From Promethearchaeota archaeon (lineage in GTDB: Archaea; Asgardarchaeota; Lokiarchaeia; Sigyniarchaeales; SOKP01), in the NCBI GenBank assembly GCA_029838195.1, contig JALGVJ010000017.1:62001-126000 (forward strand): a stretch of 64,000 nt of DNA, read 5' to 3'. Every line of letters begins with the position of its first letter. The first letter of the stretch is position 1. Both the position numbers and the translations under genes were made by a program. Below are positions 9,815-18,421 of the stretch, in pieces. The notes beneath the pieces were generated by a model that was not told where the DNA came from, made no database searches, and saw nothing but the letters and a program-made list of their open reading frames with translations.

Positions 9815-11281
9815 ATGCTATTTCATCAGAAAACGAATGATAATAAAAAGGATCCCTATGAAGAATACCAAGTCCTCTGTGGAATAGAAGAAGAATTTCT
9901 CATCATCGATGAAGATGGTATTTTAAAAGAAGCAGCGGATGAGATCATGATGAAGGCAGCGGAACTCTTGGAACAAAATCAAGACCTCTTAAATGCCCTT
10001 AGACTCAAAATCAGGAGTTTAGATGCGGAACCGAATCCCTCCCAGATTGAATATGTTACACTTCCGTTGGAACCCCGATTCATTAAAGAGGCGGTACAAG
10101 CAGGACGGCAATTATTAATTCGGGCAGCGAAAGAAATTGATGCTAAAATTGTAGCTCAAAGTCTACATCCAATTCAGAGCGATCCCCATCCTATTGTTGG
10201 CACGCATGTCAATGTTTCCGTTCAAAAAAAGGGACACATCATGAAAGCAGAAGAATTGGAAGCCGTCCATAATTATTTATGGAATTATTTACCGGAACTT
10301 ATCGGAATTAGTGCGAATTCTCCCATTTATAAAGGAAACCTCACGAACATAGCAAGTAATAGGTGTGCGAATAGCACCGTTCTAAAAAAAAATGGTTTTG
10401 CTACCATACAAGTGCCTAAAAATCGACCTGCCTTAGTTCCCATGAGGTATTATGGACGAATGAGATATCAATTAAAGATTGGTTCGGGAGAAGATGAGTT
10501 TTCTAAGAAGGTCATTACGAATAGTAGAGGAGATAGACTGGTAGATATAACTCCACGAGGGCCATTCACGAACATTAGCAACGATAAAGATGAAACACCT
10601 TCCAGAAATCGGGTAGAAGTTAGAATCATTGACGTACAACAAGACATTCAAGACCTATTAGATATTGCATATCTTTGCTGCATTTCGGGATTACATGCTA
10701 TTTATTTAAGTTCCACTGGTATTATCAAGAGAGATCCCTTCCATGACGTGAATCTAAATAATGCGATTGCTCATGGTCATCACTTAAAACTAAAACGCCC
10801 CAAAGGAATAGAAGAAACACTAGAAGATAGTTTAATTCGGTGGTTGGAAGATACCTTTAAATACCAATCCTATTTAGGCATTGAAATAAAAAATTTGCCT
10901 TCGATTAAACTTCAAAAAGAATATCTACAGAAAGATTTAAGTGTGAAATTCCAAACAAGAAAAATCGAAAAATTTCGACAACAAGGGAGAACTCAGGCTC
11001 TTATAGAATTAGTAGAACCCAGAACAGTTCAGGATCAGAGAGGGAATCAATACAGGGTGCAAAGAAATACCCGAATTGAAGGAACTTTAACAGCACGATA
11101 TCAATTAAAATATCAAGAAAACCAAGAAGGTTTGGTGACTAATTTTACTAACATATCGGTAGTTAATTATTTAAACGTCCAAGGCATTTACATTCCTTTA
11201 AAAAAGAATGATCGCGTCATTAAAGTATATACGGAAACAGAATCCCTTTTAGATAGATTATTTGGCAATTTTGGATTCTAA
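9815..11281 (+). CDS. GCS2-family carboxylate-amine ligase (glutamate-cysteine ligase-like)
   Basis: ATP-dependent ligase joining a carboxylate (usually the glutamate gamma-carboxyl) to an amine. The 488-residue protein begins its domain with LCGIEEEFLIIDEDG, the GIEEEF signature of the glutamine-synthetase-like ATP-grasp fold. It continues with VGTHVNVSVQ, GISANSPIYKG and SRNRVEVRIID, as in the YbdK/GCS2 group. The last 100 residues are more basic and may be an added module. The next gene, a glutamine amidotransferase, starts 76 bases later on the same strand, suggesting that ammonia from glutamine or hydrolysis of a gamma-glutamyl bond is part of the same pathway. The true amine is unknown. 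Confidence 0.85.
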   Translation: MLFHQKTNDNKKDPYEEYQVLCGIEEEFLIIDEDGILKEAADEIMMKAAELLEQNQDLLNALRLKIRSLDAEPNPSQIEYVTLPLEPRFIKEAVQAGRQLLIRAAKEIDAKIVAQSLHPIQSDPHPIVGTHVNVSVQKKGHIMKAEELEAVHNYLWNYLPELIGISANSPIYKGNLTNIASNRCANSTVLKKNGFATIQVPKNRPALVPMRYYGRMRYQLKIGSGEDEFSKKVITNSRGDRLVDITPRGPFTNISNDKDETPSRNRVEVRIIDVQQDIQDLLDIAYLCCISGLHAIYLSSTGIIKRDPFHDVNLNNAIAHGHHLKLKRPKGIEETLEDSLIRWLEDTFKYQSYLGIEIKNLPSIKLQKEYLQKDLSVKFQTRKIEKFRQQGRTQALIELVEPRTVQDQRGNQYRVQRNTRIEGTLTARYQLKYQENQEGLVTNFTNISVVNYLNVQGIYIPLKKNDRVIKVYTETESLLDRLFGNFGF

Positions 11282-11357
11282 CTCCTTCATTCACCATTTA
11301 ATTTACGGCATAAAACATGGTATGATTTTTTTATAAATAACAGAAAAGAATAGCAGC

Positions 11358-12284
11358 ATGAAAGAAGAGAGAAAAAATAATAATAGAGAGCGAAGATCAA
11401 GAGATAATGGAGAAAATGATGCTAACAATCTCATTAATGAGACTGAAAACCATATAAATGAAGACGAGGCGAAAGAGAAAAATAGCAACCAGACCCACCT
11501 CACTCAAGAAAAAGAAGCACCAAAAGATGAAACCCAAGAAATAGAGAAAGAAAAAGTAAAAGAATCTCACATTAAAAAATACAAAATCGGTATCATAGAC
11601 AATTATCCCTTGGGCTTTTCTACCGATAGAATCGCTCGGTTTGAAACAATTCTTCAAAACATGATTGCAGATATTTCCGTGGAAACTATTCATTATAGTC
11701 AATTGAATCCGGACCAATTACAAGATTTTACGGGGCTCATTCTTTCAGGCTCTTCGTATAACGTGTCAGAGTTTTATTTTAATCCCAGATTAAAAAAAAG
11801 ATTTAAGCCGGAAATAGATCTCATTTTAAATCAAGAAGAAATTCCCATACTTGGTGTCTGTTTTGGACATCAACTCATTGCTTATGCCTACGGCATTCAA
11901 ATCTGCAGGATGGGAAGAGGCAGGGGCGATTGCATTATTTTTATAAGATTAAATCGAGTAGACGAGATCATCAACAAGAAAAATATCGCCGTAAACGTGA
12001 ATCATCGTGATTTTATTTCACCCAATAATTGCAATCTTTTAAAAAATTTTAAGATACTCGCAACCTCTCGCACTTGGGAATACCATATTGTCCAATACAT
12101 GAAACACCGAAAAAAGCCTTTGTATTCTGTTCAGTTCCATCCCGAAACTCATCACGCATACTTTTTTCACCCTAATCTCTTTGATGAAAAAATTGTATCA
12201 AAAACCAGAATGCAAGGAGAAAATATCATTGAAAATTTTGTATGGAGCTGTATTTATCGCAAAAATTCAAAAATTCAAAATTAA
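11358..12284 (+). CDS. Class I glutamine amidotransferase with a charged N-terminal tail
   Basis: A GATase1 domain hydrolysing a glutamine-type amide. The nucleophile is Cys168 in ILGVCFGHQL, and the His261/Glu263 pair lies in VQFHPETHH, so the catalytic triad is complete. The first 72 residues are low-complexity and highly charged (Glu, Lys, Asn), probably disordered, and unusual for this family. Two internal methionines are possible later starts, but none lies close to the domain boundary. No synthetase domain is fused to it; the GCS2 ligase just upstream is the obvious partner. It could instead act as a gamma-glutamyl hydrolase of the PuuD type. Confidence 0.83.
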   Translation: MKEERKNNNRERRSRDNGENDANNLINETENHINEDEAKEKNSNQTHLTQEKEAPKDETQEIEKEKVKESHIKKYKIGIIDNYPLGFSTDRIARFETILQNMIADISVETIHYSQLNPDQLQDFTGLILSGSSYNVSEFYFNPRLKKRFKPEIDLILNQEEIPILGVCFGHQLIAYAYGIQICRMGRGRGDCIIFIRLNRVDEIINKKNIAVNVNHRDFISPNNCNLLKNFKILATSRTWEYHIVQYMKHRKKPLYSVQFHPETHHAYFFHPNLFDEKIVSKTRMQGENIIENFVWSCIYRKNSKIQN

Positions 12285-12386
12285 CTCCTTTTACTTTCGT
12301 TCTTCTTTCATTAAAAGCTATTGGGCCAGTAATCTCTTTTCTTTTAAACCAATTTATTCAGAAAGAAAAAAAAAATTAAATTTAGT

Positions 12387-13808
12387 TTATAATCCCATCT
12401 CTTTTAATTTTTGCTTATTTTCTTTTGTTTTTTCCGCTGTTAAGTCATAATATTTTGCAAATACTATTATACCGATGAATAGAAAAATCGCCGGAATTAT
12501 TGCTGCTTGCATGCGAATGCCAAAAAGCGCTAAGGGTGTCTGTGATTCTATATTCGGATCAAAACCAGTTAACACGTGAGCAAGGGCAAAAATTATCGCC
12601 TGCGTGATGATTGAAAATCGCTGGAAAAACGTATTTGCCCCCATGTAAACAGATTCTTGATGCATACCTGTTTTAATGACCGTCTCATCGAGTGTATCGG
12701 AAAGAACAGGAAATCTAGGTGTTTTAAAGGCAGAAACGCCAATACCAAACAAGAACGCACAGATGAGAAACGTGATCGGATCCCAAAAAAATATTAGCGT
12801 TAGAAGTGTAAGTAAAAAAATAGTGGAGCCGATGATAGCCACTTTTTTATTATCGTTTATTTTTCGCATCAATTTTAAGAAGAGTGGCACCGAAGCAATT
12901 GAACCAATTATAGTGAGAGCAAGTAACGGAGTTGCAAAAGACGCAGGAGCTCTGATCGTGTATTTTACAAAATAATGGATTGACGCAAGCACGCAATTGA
13001 ATACTACATCACCTAAAAATGTTAGAAATACGAAAAGCATGAAATTCTTTTGTTTCACGGCCTTTTTCATCACGCTAAAAAAGCCTTCCTTCTCCTTGTG
13101 CATGTCCACGATTACATACCGATTTATCATGTTTTTCGTTTCTCTGATGCCGGGAATGGCTAACACAAAAAACACTAGTGCTAGCAAGGCGATTATTAAT
13201 CCCATGAATGAATATGAAGAGATATCACCATATGTTATTAATAACGGAGGAATGATTCCGCCTATTGCCGTTCCACACATCCCTAACGCCCAACCAAGAC
13301 TTCCCGTCTTTCTTCTCTCATCATCCGAGCGAAATTTGTCCGCAAAAAGAGAAAAATGATTATTTTGAAACATGGAATAAAAAGTATCGAAGCAACACGT
13401 CCAAATCACCATCCAAATAAATATTAGAAGCGTGTTTTCCGCAGGATTCGTAAAGGGTGGTGTCAAAATAAAGTACATGGAAAAAACCCAAGGAATAGCG
13501 GCAATAACCATCCATGGAAATCTTTTGCCCCAGCGCTTCCAAAGCCGATTAGGTTTATCGAATAAATAGCCAAGCAAGGGATCGTTTATCGAATTCCATA
13601 AGGAATAAATTACGTAGGCAATCGTAATGAACCACACGTATAATCCTATTTCTGTCTCATAAAAGAAGAATACGTACGTTCCAAACATGACGTTGTATAT
13701 TTCTATTAGAGAATTTCCAAAGCAATAAGAGACAACGGTCTTATTCGAGTGTTTCTCAACTGTATGTTCAATTCCCTTGGAATCCGGTTTTAAATTATTA
13801 GCATTCAT
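12387..13808 (-). CDS. GPH-family (MelB-like) sugar:cation symporter
   Basis: Major facilitator of the glycoside-pentoside-hexuronide group, 473 residues and about twelve membrane helices. The start of the family fold is seen in YVIYSLWNSINDPLLGYLFDKPN, where the NDPxxGxxxD segment is the GPH hallmark. It is followed by RWGKRFPWMVIAAIPWVFSMYF. A second repeat of the fold begins after the central loop (MINRYVIVDMHKEKEG). The cytoplasmic tail ends YDLTAEKTKENKQKLKEMGL, like the other GPH genes in this window. It is convergent with the amidotransferase gene. The substrate is probably a glycoside or uronide, given the beta-glucuronidase 3 kb away; this is inferred. Confidence 0.88.
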   Translation of the reverse strand: MNANNLKPDSKGIEHTVEKHSNKTVVSYCFGNSLIEIYNVMFGTYVFFFYETEIGLYVWFITIAYVIYSLWNSINDPLLGYLFDKPNRLWKRWGKRFPWMVIAAIPWVFSMYFILTPPFTNPAENTLLIFIWMVIWTCCFDTFYSMFQNNHFSLFADKFRSDDERRKTGSLGWALGMCGTAIGGIIPPLLITYGDISSYSFMGLIIALLALVFFVLAIPGIRETKNMINRYVIVDMHKEKEGFFSVMKKAVKQKNFMLFVFLTFLGDVVFNCVLASIHYFVKYTIRAPASFATPLLALTIIGSIASVPLFLKLMRKINDNKKVAIIGSTIFLLTLLTLIFFWDPITFLICAFLFGIGVSAFKTPRFPVLSDTLDETVIKTGMHQESVYMGANTFFQRFSIITQAIIFALAHVLTGFDPNIESQTPLALFGIRMQAAIIPAIFLFIGIIVFAKYYDLTAEKTKENKQKLKEMGL

Positions 13809-14009
13809 AATTCAAGATTGATACAAGTTATAATTAGAGTTAATAATGAAGAGATTATTAATAATAGATTTATTTTAATGTTATTTAAAGATTGCATGAG
13901 ACACCATAGTCGACACTAGTTAGCAAAAAAATAGGATAAACGTGGACATTCTAAAAATTATTATCAATTCCACTTGATAAATTTAAAAAATGCATGGTCC
14001 CGTGATATT

Positions 14010-14325
14010 TATTTAGAAAGCGTCCTTTCTCCTCTATTAAAACAAAAAGAGAAAGAGAAAACCATTTCTGATTAGCTCTCGAGGTGAGTATGGGGAAAAA
14101 GGCTTTCATTAAGTATTAGAAAAGAAAGGTAAGGGAATGAAAACATGAGGACTTCCCTCAAATGGGGAAAAGGAATCCCAATTCGGGATGAAAATAAACA
14201 TGGGAACGACCCGGTAAGAAAAAAAAAGATTGATCTTCGGATCAACGCCCGTTTCTCTAACGACGGGATGATGGGACAATTTGTCCAAATTTATAGTTAG
14301 AGAACAAGTTCTGTGGTCTTTTTCC
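14010..14325 (+). ncRNA. Candidate structured RNA of unknown class
   Basis: In the 686-base gap between two genes, this block is visibly richer in G and C than other spacers. It holds many complementary arms: GAAAGC 14016-14021 with GCTTTC 14102-14107, enclosing CTTTCTC 14025-14031 with GAGAAAG 14049-14055; ATCCC/GGGAT at 14175-14189; a TTGATC-TTCG-GATCAA hairpin at 14230-14245 with the very stable cUUCGg loop; CCCGT/ACGGG at 14248-14267; and GGACA/TGTCC at 14074+200 (14274-14286). The loop of the CCCGT hairpin (TTCTCTAAC, 14253-14261) is fully complementary to GTTAGAGAA at 14296-14304, which would make a pseudoknot. The plus strand is favoured by the UUCG loop, a TATA-like stretch near 13981 and a T-rich end at 14318. 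I could not match RNase P, SRP RNA or a known riboswitch. Ends are approximate. Confidence 0.5.
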
Positions 14326-14494
14326 TTTATATTTAATAATAATAGAAAAAAAAAAAATGTAGAATTTAATGATTTAATAGAAAAAGAAAATGAAAAAAAC
14401 GAATTCTTTATTTAACGGGCCTGATTAAATAAGGAGGGTAGTTAATATTCAATTGGAGGGGTAAAAAAAGAAATTAAAAAAAACTTATGATTTA

Positions 14495-16033
14495 TTAAGT
14501 TGGCAATTCGATTTTAACACCACAATAATGACAAAAGCGAGCTCCTTTTTTTAACGTGCTACCGCAGTAAATACATGTTTTAGAGCCGGGAGGTGTAATT
14601 AAATCGGGCTTGGTTAAACCACGTCCCTCAAACTTCTTTCCACAATTTGTACAGAAATAAGCACTCGCGGGGACTATAGTTCCGCATCGCGGGCATGTTT
14701 TTTCTACGGGTGTTTCAGCTAATTCGGGTTTTTCTAGTTTTTCAAGAAGTTCTTTTACTGGTTGAGACCTCTTATAAGGGTTAATTGAGGGTGGCTCAGG
14801 AGCGCTTGCTTGCAAAACCTTTTTCTGATTCTTCCGAGCAATTGAAACACCAATGAAAATAATTGCCAAGATTACACCAAAAATGATAATAATCGATAAG
14901 AGGGTGGCCCATTGTTCAGCAGGGGATATCGTGGTTTCATAAGTGATATCAAACGTTATTTCTGTTTGTTCATCAAGAGAATTCATGGGATCAAGGTAAA
15001 TGAAAAAGTACCAATCCCCATCTCTGGGGACTGTAAATGTTTGCTGAGGGATTTCTTGCACCGCTTCTTGATAAAAACTTGTAGCGGAAAAATCTGGAAC
15101 GTTTTTGGCTTCATATTCAATGATAAAATCGAGAGAAGTAATAGAATACCTTTCATTATACCACACGATATAATAATCTTTTGATTCGGGCGTGAGATAC
15201 GTGCCCTTGCCACTTCGGACGGTGGTTAAGGAGACATCAAAATCAGGGCTTTCATCTTCATTCCAATCGCTTAATTGTTGGCCATCTGCAATGAAGAAAT
15301 CAAGCGGATTTGAGGCACTAAATTGATAACGAATAATAGACCCACCTCTCAGAAAAAAGGAATAATACACGTAATGGTTCATCTCTAATTCTAAGGAATA
15401 TTCTTCTCGTCCGCTTTCTGTAATGCGGGGCAAGTTTTCAAAAGGTTGATCCCATATTGCAAAAGTTATTAAGCTCCCGGATGATTGAACAGAAAAGGTT
15501 ATTGTATCCCCCGCTTTCAATTTTTCATATTCATACCAATACTCATCGAAATATAATGTTTCGGTGGATCTATAATTTATCGTGGATTTAAAGCCACTTT
15601 CTCCCGCAGGAATTAGTGCCACAACGGTGATGATCGGAATGAAAATAAATGCGACTAAGATGATTAAGATCAAAAATCCTAAGAGCAAAGCAGGCGAGTA
15701 ATACCATGGACGATACCACCAGCCAGTCCACCACGGAGAATGCCACCATCTCCAATACCACGGACGATGGTACCACCAAGAAGGTCTATATCCTCGCCAA
15801 TAATACCGTCTATGAGGACGGTAATAAACATGCCGATAAGGTCCAAGAGGTCTCCTATCAACTATTCTTTTAGCTCCCGTGCGTCCGAAGGGAGTTCCGC
15901 TAGGATGAGGAGTTCCCATTCGAAATCCTGTAGGGCCTCCTCGAATTCCTCCCCCTCGAAATCCTCCAATATTAGTTCCTCTAAACCCTCCTCCTATACT
16001 TCTAAAACTACGATCTCCTCCCCCTCGTGGCAT
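14495..16033 (-). CDS. Membrane protein with RGG and Trp/Tyr/Arg-rich N-terminus and two zinc ribbons
   Basis: No known function. The 512 residues run as follows: an RGG-type Gly/Arg tract (1-50); a Trp/Tyr/Arg/His tract (about 64-113); a membrane helix (about 115-141, LLLGFLILIILVAFIF); a beta-rich domain of about 230 residues with pre-peptidase-like repeats; a second helix (LLSIIIIFGVILAIIFIGV); a linker; and two CxxC zinc ribbons (CPRCG/FCTNCG and CIYCG/FCHYCG). The positive N-terminus suggests that both ends are cytoplasmic and the beta domain is outside. The N-terminal composition could bind nucleic acid or phase-separate. The upstream CBS gene ends two bases before this start, so the two are co-transcribed. 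Confidence 0.8.
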   Translation of the reverse strand: MPRGGGDRSFRSIGGGFRGTNIGGFRGGGIRGGPTGFRMGTPHPSGTPFGRTGAKRIVDRRPLGPYRHVYYRPHRRYYWRGYRPSWWYHRPWYWRWWHSPWWTGWWYRPWYYSPALLLGFLILIILVAFIFIPIITVVALIPAGESGFKSTINYRSTETLYFDEYWYEYEKLKAGDTITFSVQSSGSLITFAIWDQPFENLPRITESGREEYSLELEMNHYVYYSFFLRGGSIIRYQFSASNPLDFFIADGQQLSDWNEDESPDFDVSLTTVRSGKGTYLTPESKDYYIVWYNERYSITSLDFIIEYEAKNVPDFSATSFYQEAVQEIPQQTFTVPRDGDWYFFIYLDPMNSLDEQTEITFDITYETTISPAEQWATLLSIIIIFGVILAIIFIGVSIARKNQKKVLQASAPEPPSINPYKRSQPVKELLEKLEKPELAETPVEKTCPRCGTIVPASAYFCTNCGKKFEGRGLTKPDLITPPGSKTCIYCGSTLKKGARFCHYCGVKIELPT

Positions 16034-16035
16034 GC

Positions 16036-17046
16036 TTAATCATTCACCTCATGAGTGGTTAAATTTGTTTCTTTTCCCCGGAATATATAATTACGGAAAA
16101 TGGATACGATAATGAGGACCATGGACGCTATTGAAAAAGTTAATCCAAGAAGGTCAATGGAGATAACCTCACTTAAATTATAGATATTAAAAATCATGCC
16201 AAAGAATACCCATTCTAAAACCAAAAACAAGAGAAAAATGAGGGGTATTATGATTCGAATCGTTTGTGCAGCAATGATGTTTCTAGCATCCGAATAACTA
16301 GCATATATTATAGTAAATACGTTGAGGATTCCAAATATAATGGCTAAAATGCTTATTAAATCTAAAAATAACCAAGCAATTCCCTTCGAACTAATTAGAG
16401 AAGAATATTCGATTAAAAGATCGTTTCCCCTTGCTTCAAAAGGAAAAAATCTTAAAATTCCTCCACGTATGCTTGCACTTCCTAACTTGCTAAGAGTAGA
16501 TGCTTGATCAGCGTAAAAAAATCCATACATCCCGATCATTGGAAAGATCACGCCAAGGAGGAGAGCGAGCATAGCACAAATGCTTGCGAGCCAAAACTCT
16601 GCTAATTTTGGGTTTTCCACGGGGATCATTCCGATATCATCAAACGTCTCATCGGGAATGAATGACCAGCAATCTTGAATCGTGCATACTCCCTTAAGTT
16701 CCCCGCTTTCTACCACGGGTACGACGTTTACATGTAATTTTTGCATTCTCATGAAGGCCTCTTCCACGGATGTATCAAGATTAACCGGTTCAATTACATA
16801 CATCACATTTACCACTTTTTCTGTCTTGCAATCAATTCCTTCCGCAACGACATTTTGTACTATATCAAAATCAGCAATTACCCCTAACACTTTCTTTGAT
16901 TTAGAATCCAAGACCACGAGATCAGGTACACTAAGTTCCTTCATTTTTTTAGCAGCTTCATGGACGGTCGCTGTTGATTCAATAATGCCATATTCATCCT
17001 CAATAACCAGATTTTTTACCAGAAATTTCTTTTTAAGTCCATTCAT
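16036..17046 (-). CDS. CBS-pair protein with membrane domain
   Basis: A 336-residue protein with two N-terminal CBS motifs (about residues 10-70 and 75-135; ATVHEAAKKMKELSVPDLVVLD and DTSVEEAFMRMQKLHVNVVPVV), which bind adenosyl nucleotides and sense energy state. They are followed by four to five membrane helices (from FWLASICAMLALLLGVIF to SIASMVLIIVSIF). The combination suggests a nucleotide-sensing membrane regulator or channel. It is the first gene of a two-gene operon whose second gene is the RGG/zinc-ribbon membrane protein, two bases downstream. The order CBS-sensor then scaffold protein implies they act together at the membrane; function unknown. Confidence 0.82.
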   Translation of the reverse strand: MNGLKKKFLVKNLVIEDEYGIIESTATVHEAAKKMKELSVPDLVVLDSKSKKVLGVIADFDIVQNVVAEGIDCKTEKVVNVMYVIEPVNLDTSVEEAFMRMQKLHVNVVPVVESGELKGVCTIQDCWSFIPDETFDDIGMIPVENPKLAEFWLASICAMLALLLGVIFPMIGMYGFFYADQASTLSKLGSASIRGGILRFFPFEARGNDLLIEYSSLISSKGIAWLFLDLISILAIIFGILNVFTIIYASYSDARNIIAAQTIRIIIPLIFLLFLVLEWVFFGMIFNIYNLSEVISIDLLGLTFSIASMVLIIVSIFRNYIFRGKETNLTTHEVND

Positions 17047-17121
17047 TATTAAATTTCGCTCTTAATTGTTATTTAATATAGTAGAAATCAAAACATGTTA
17101 TCATGAAGTTGGAAAATATTT

Positions 17122-17343
17122 CTAAAGATAATAAGGTATCTTAGGAATAAAATTATTATTGTTGGAAATTAAGAATTGATAAAATAAATCGAAAAAAATG
17201 GGGGTTGACTTAAAATTTAACCGGATACTTTCCATGTTTTTCGGTAGCTTCAAGGCGTTATATTGCTCCTCAAATTCATCCATAACATCAAACGACGTGC
17301 GAGGCGGAGCTCCTAACACTTCATAACATATTTTTCCATCCAT
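17122..17343 (-). CDS. Short hypothetical protein
   Basis: A 73-residue reading frame, not recognised, with a mixed acidic/hydrophobic composition and an Asn-rich patch (ISNNNNF) near its end. A strong AGGAGG ribosome-binding-like site lies about 54 bases upstream of the ATG. The same frame is open from that site, reading ITLNREEPNQVL before MDGKICYE, so the real start may be an unusual codon there. It lies 75 bases upstream of the CBS gene on the same strand. It could be a remnant. Confidence 0.4.
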   Translation of the reverse strand: MDGKICYEVLGAPPRTSFDVMDEFEEQYNALKLPKNMESIRLNFKSTPIFFDLFYQFLISNNNNFIPKIPYYL

Positions 17344-17650
17344 CGTGATGATGTGTGTCAGAACTTGATTGGGCTCTTCTCTATTTAAAGTAATCCTCCT
17401 CTTTCCATACTATTTATGAAAATAAATAATCTTCCATTAATCTTAAGCGTTCATTTTTAAATTTACGTTTATTACCAAAAAGAAGAAAGAAATTTTAGAG
17501 TGAAATTACGTGCTATATTTAAGATTTAAAATAAATCCCTTGAAAACGTTAAATTTTAAATTAGCTTGAAAAATGCTAACCGTTAATATCAGTTAAAAAA
17601 ATATAAATGATATATCGTTCTTTACTATTAGTGATACCGAGAGGATCGAT
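17344..17650. other. Intergenic, divergent promoter region
   Basis: A+T-rich spacer between a leftward and a rightward gene. A GAGAGGATCG stretch at 17639-17649 is a plausible ribosome-binding site for the rightward HEPN gene. Nothing else is seen. Confidence 0.5.
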
Positions 17651-18058
17651 TTGAAACGCTCAGATGATTGGTTAAAACAAGCTAAAAAAGATATCTTGCA
17701 TTCCAAAGAAAGTCTCAAAATTCAGCACCATGAATGGGCTGTCTTTGCGGCTCAACAAGGAGCAGAAAAAGCCATCAAGGCTTTATTTCATGAAATTGGA
17801 GCAGATGCCAGAGGACACTCGTTATTTTTCCTTTTAAAAAAATTACCGCAAAATTTTCATGTTTCGGATAAAATAATGAATAGCGCTAAAAGTTTAGATA
17901 AACATTATATTACTTCTCGATATCCAAATAGTTTTGCTTCAGGAGCTCCTGAAGATTATTATACTAAAGAAGAGGCTGAAGAGGCAATTAAAAATGGAGA
18001 AGAAATATTCAAATTCTGTGAGCGTCAAATATCCTCCCTCCGGGAAGGAACTTCTTAA
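17651..18058 (+). CDS. HEPN-domain protein (toxin partner of a HEPN/MNT pair)
   Basis: A 135-residue all-helical HEPN protein. DDWLKQAKKDILHSKESLK, HEWAVFAAQQGAEKAIKALF and GHSLFFLLKKLP are the recurring helices of minimal HEPN proteins. The C-terminal part (SRYPNSFASGAPEDYYTKEEAEEAI) is also typical. The strict RxxxxH nuclease motif of HEPN toxins is not evident, as in many minimal family members. It starts with TTG at 17651, chosen because the family begins MKRSxDWLxQA and a GAGGATCG site sits just upstream. It overlaps the downstream nucleotidyltransferase gene by about 65 bases, the usual layout of HEPN/MNT modules. Confidence 0.85.
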   Translation: MKRSDDWLKQAKKDILHSKESLKIQHHEWAVFAAQQGAEKAIKALFHEIGADARGHSLFFLLKKLPQNFHVSDKIMNSAKSLDKHYITSRYPNSFASGAPEDYYTKEEAEEAIKNGEEIFKFCERQISSLREGTS

Positions 18059-18365
18059 ATTACTTAAAAATAATGCCGAAAACTTAGGAAAAATTATTCC
18101 TAATATAAAGAAAATAATTCTTTTTGGTTCCTTTGCGAGATTAAAACCTCATGCTAATAGTGATGTCGATTTACTTTTCATTATCGATAAAAGATTCCCT
18201 AATGATTTTGAAATAATTTATGAATTCTTATACGATTTATCTCTAAATTATGAATGGGCACCCCTAATTCTTGATGTAAATCATTTTAAAAAATTACAAG
18301 AAGAAAAAGGATTTTTTATAAGAGAGATACTTGAAGAGGGAATTATCATTTATTCTGAATTATGA
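17994..18365 (+). CDS. Minimal nucleotidyltransferase (MNT) of the HEPN/MNT pair
   Basis: The small nucleotidyltransferase that in characterised pairs AMPylates and silences the HEPN toxin. The motif IILFGSFARLKPHANSDVDLL carries the GS and DxD metal-binding residues of the polymerase-beta fold, and a third acidic residue is in LILDVNHF. I chose the ATG at 17994 (MEKKYSNSV) rather than the more upstream 17934 because the family domain begins soon after and the upstream extension is only basic shadow sequence. A GTG at 18019 is another option. It overlaps the 3' end of the HEPN gene, so expression is coupled. Confidence 0.85.
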   Translation: MEKKYSNSVSVKYPPSGKELLKLLKNNAENLGKIIPNIKKIILFGSFARLKPHANSDVDLLFIIDKRFPNDFEIIYEFLYDLSLNYEWAPLILDVNHFKKLQEEKGFFIREILEEGIIIYSEL

Positions 18366-18421
18366 ATTTAACTCTTTCTAATAAAAATTTGTAAAGAAAA
18401 TAAAAAAAATTCTTGGAATTT

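Noticed and set aside
12181..12450. An 89-codon open frame overlapping the end of the amidotransferase gene
   Set aside because: It overlaps two genes and has Phe/Ser-rich composition of a shadow frame.
14010..14325. RNase P or SRP RNA
   Set aside because: The conserved RNase P ACAGAA...GGCUUA segment is absent in the right order (an ACAGAA occurs only on the opposite strand), and no SRP GGAAG/AGCAG motif is seen.
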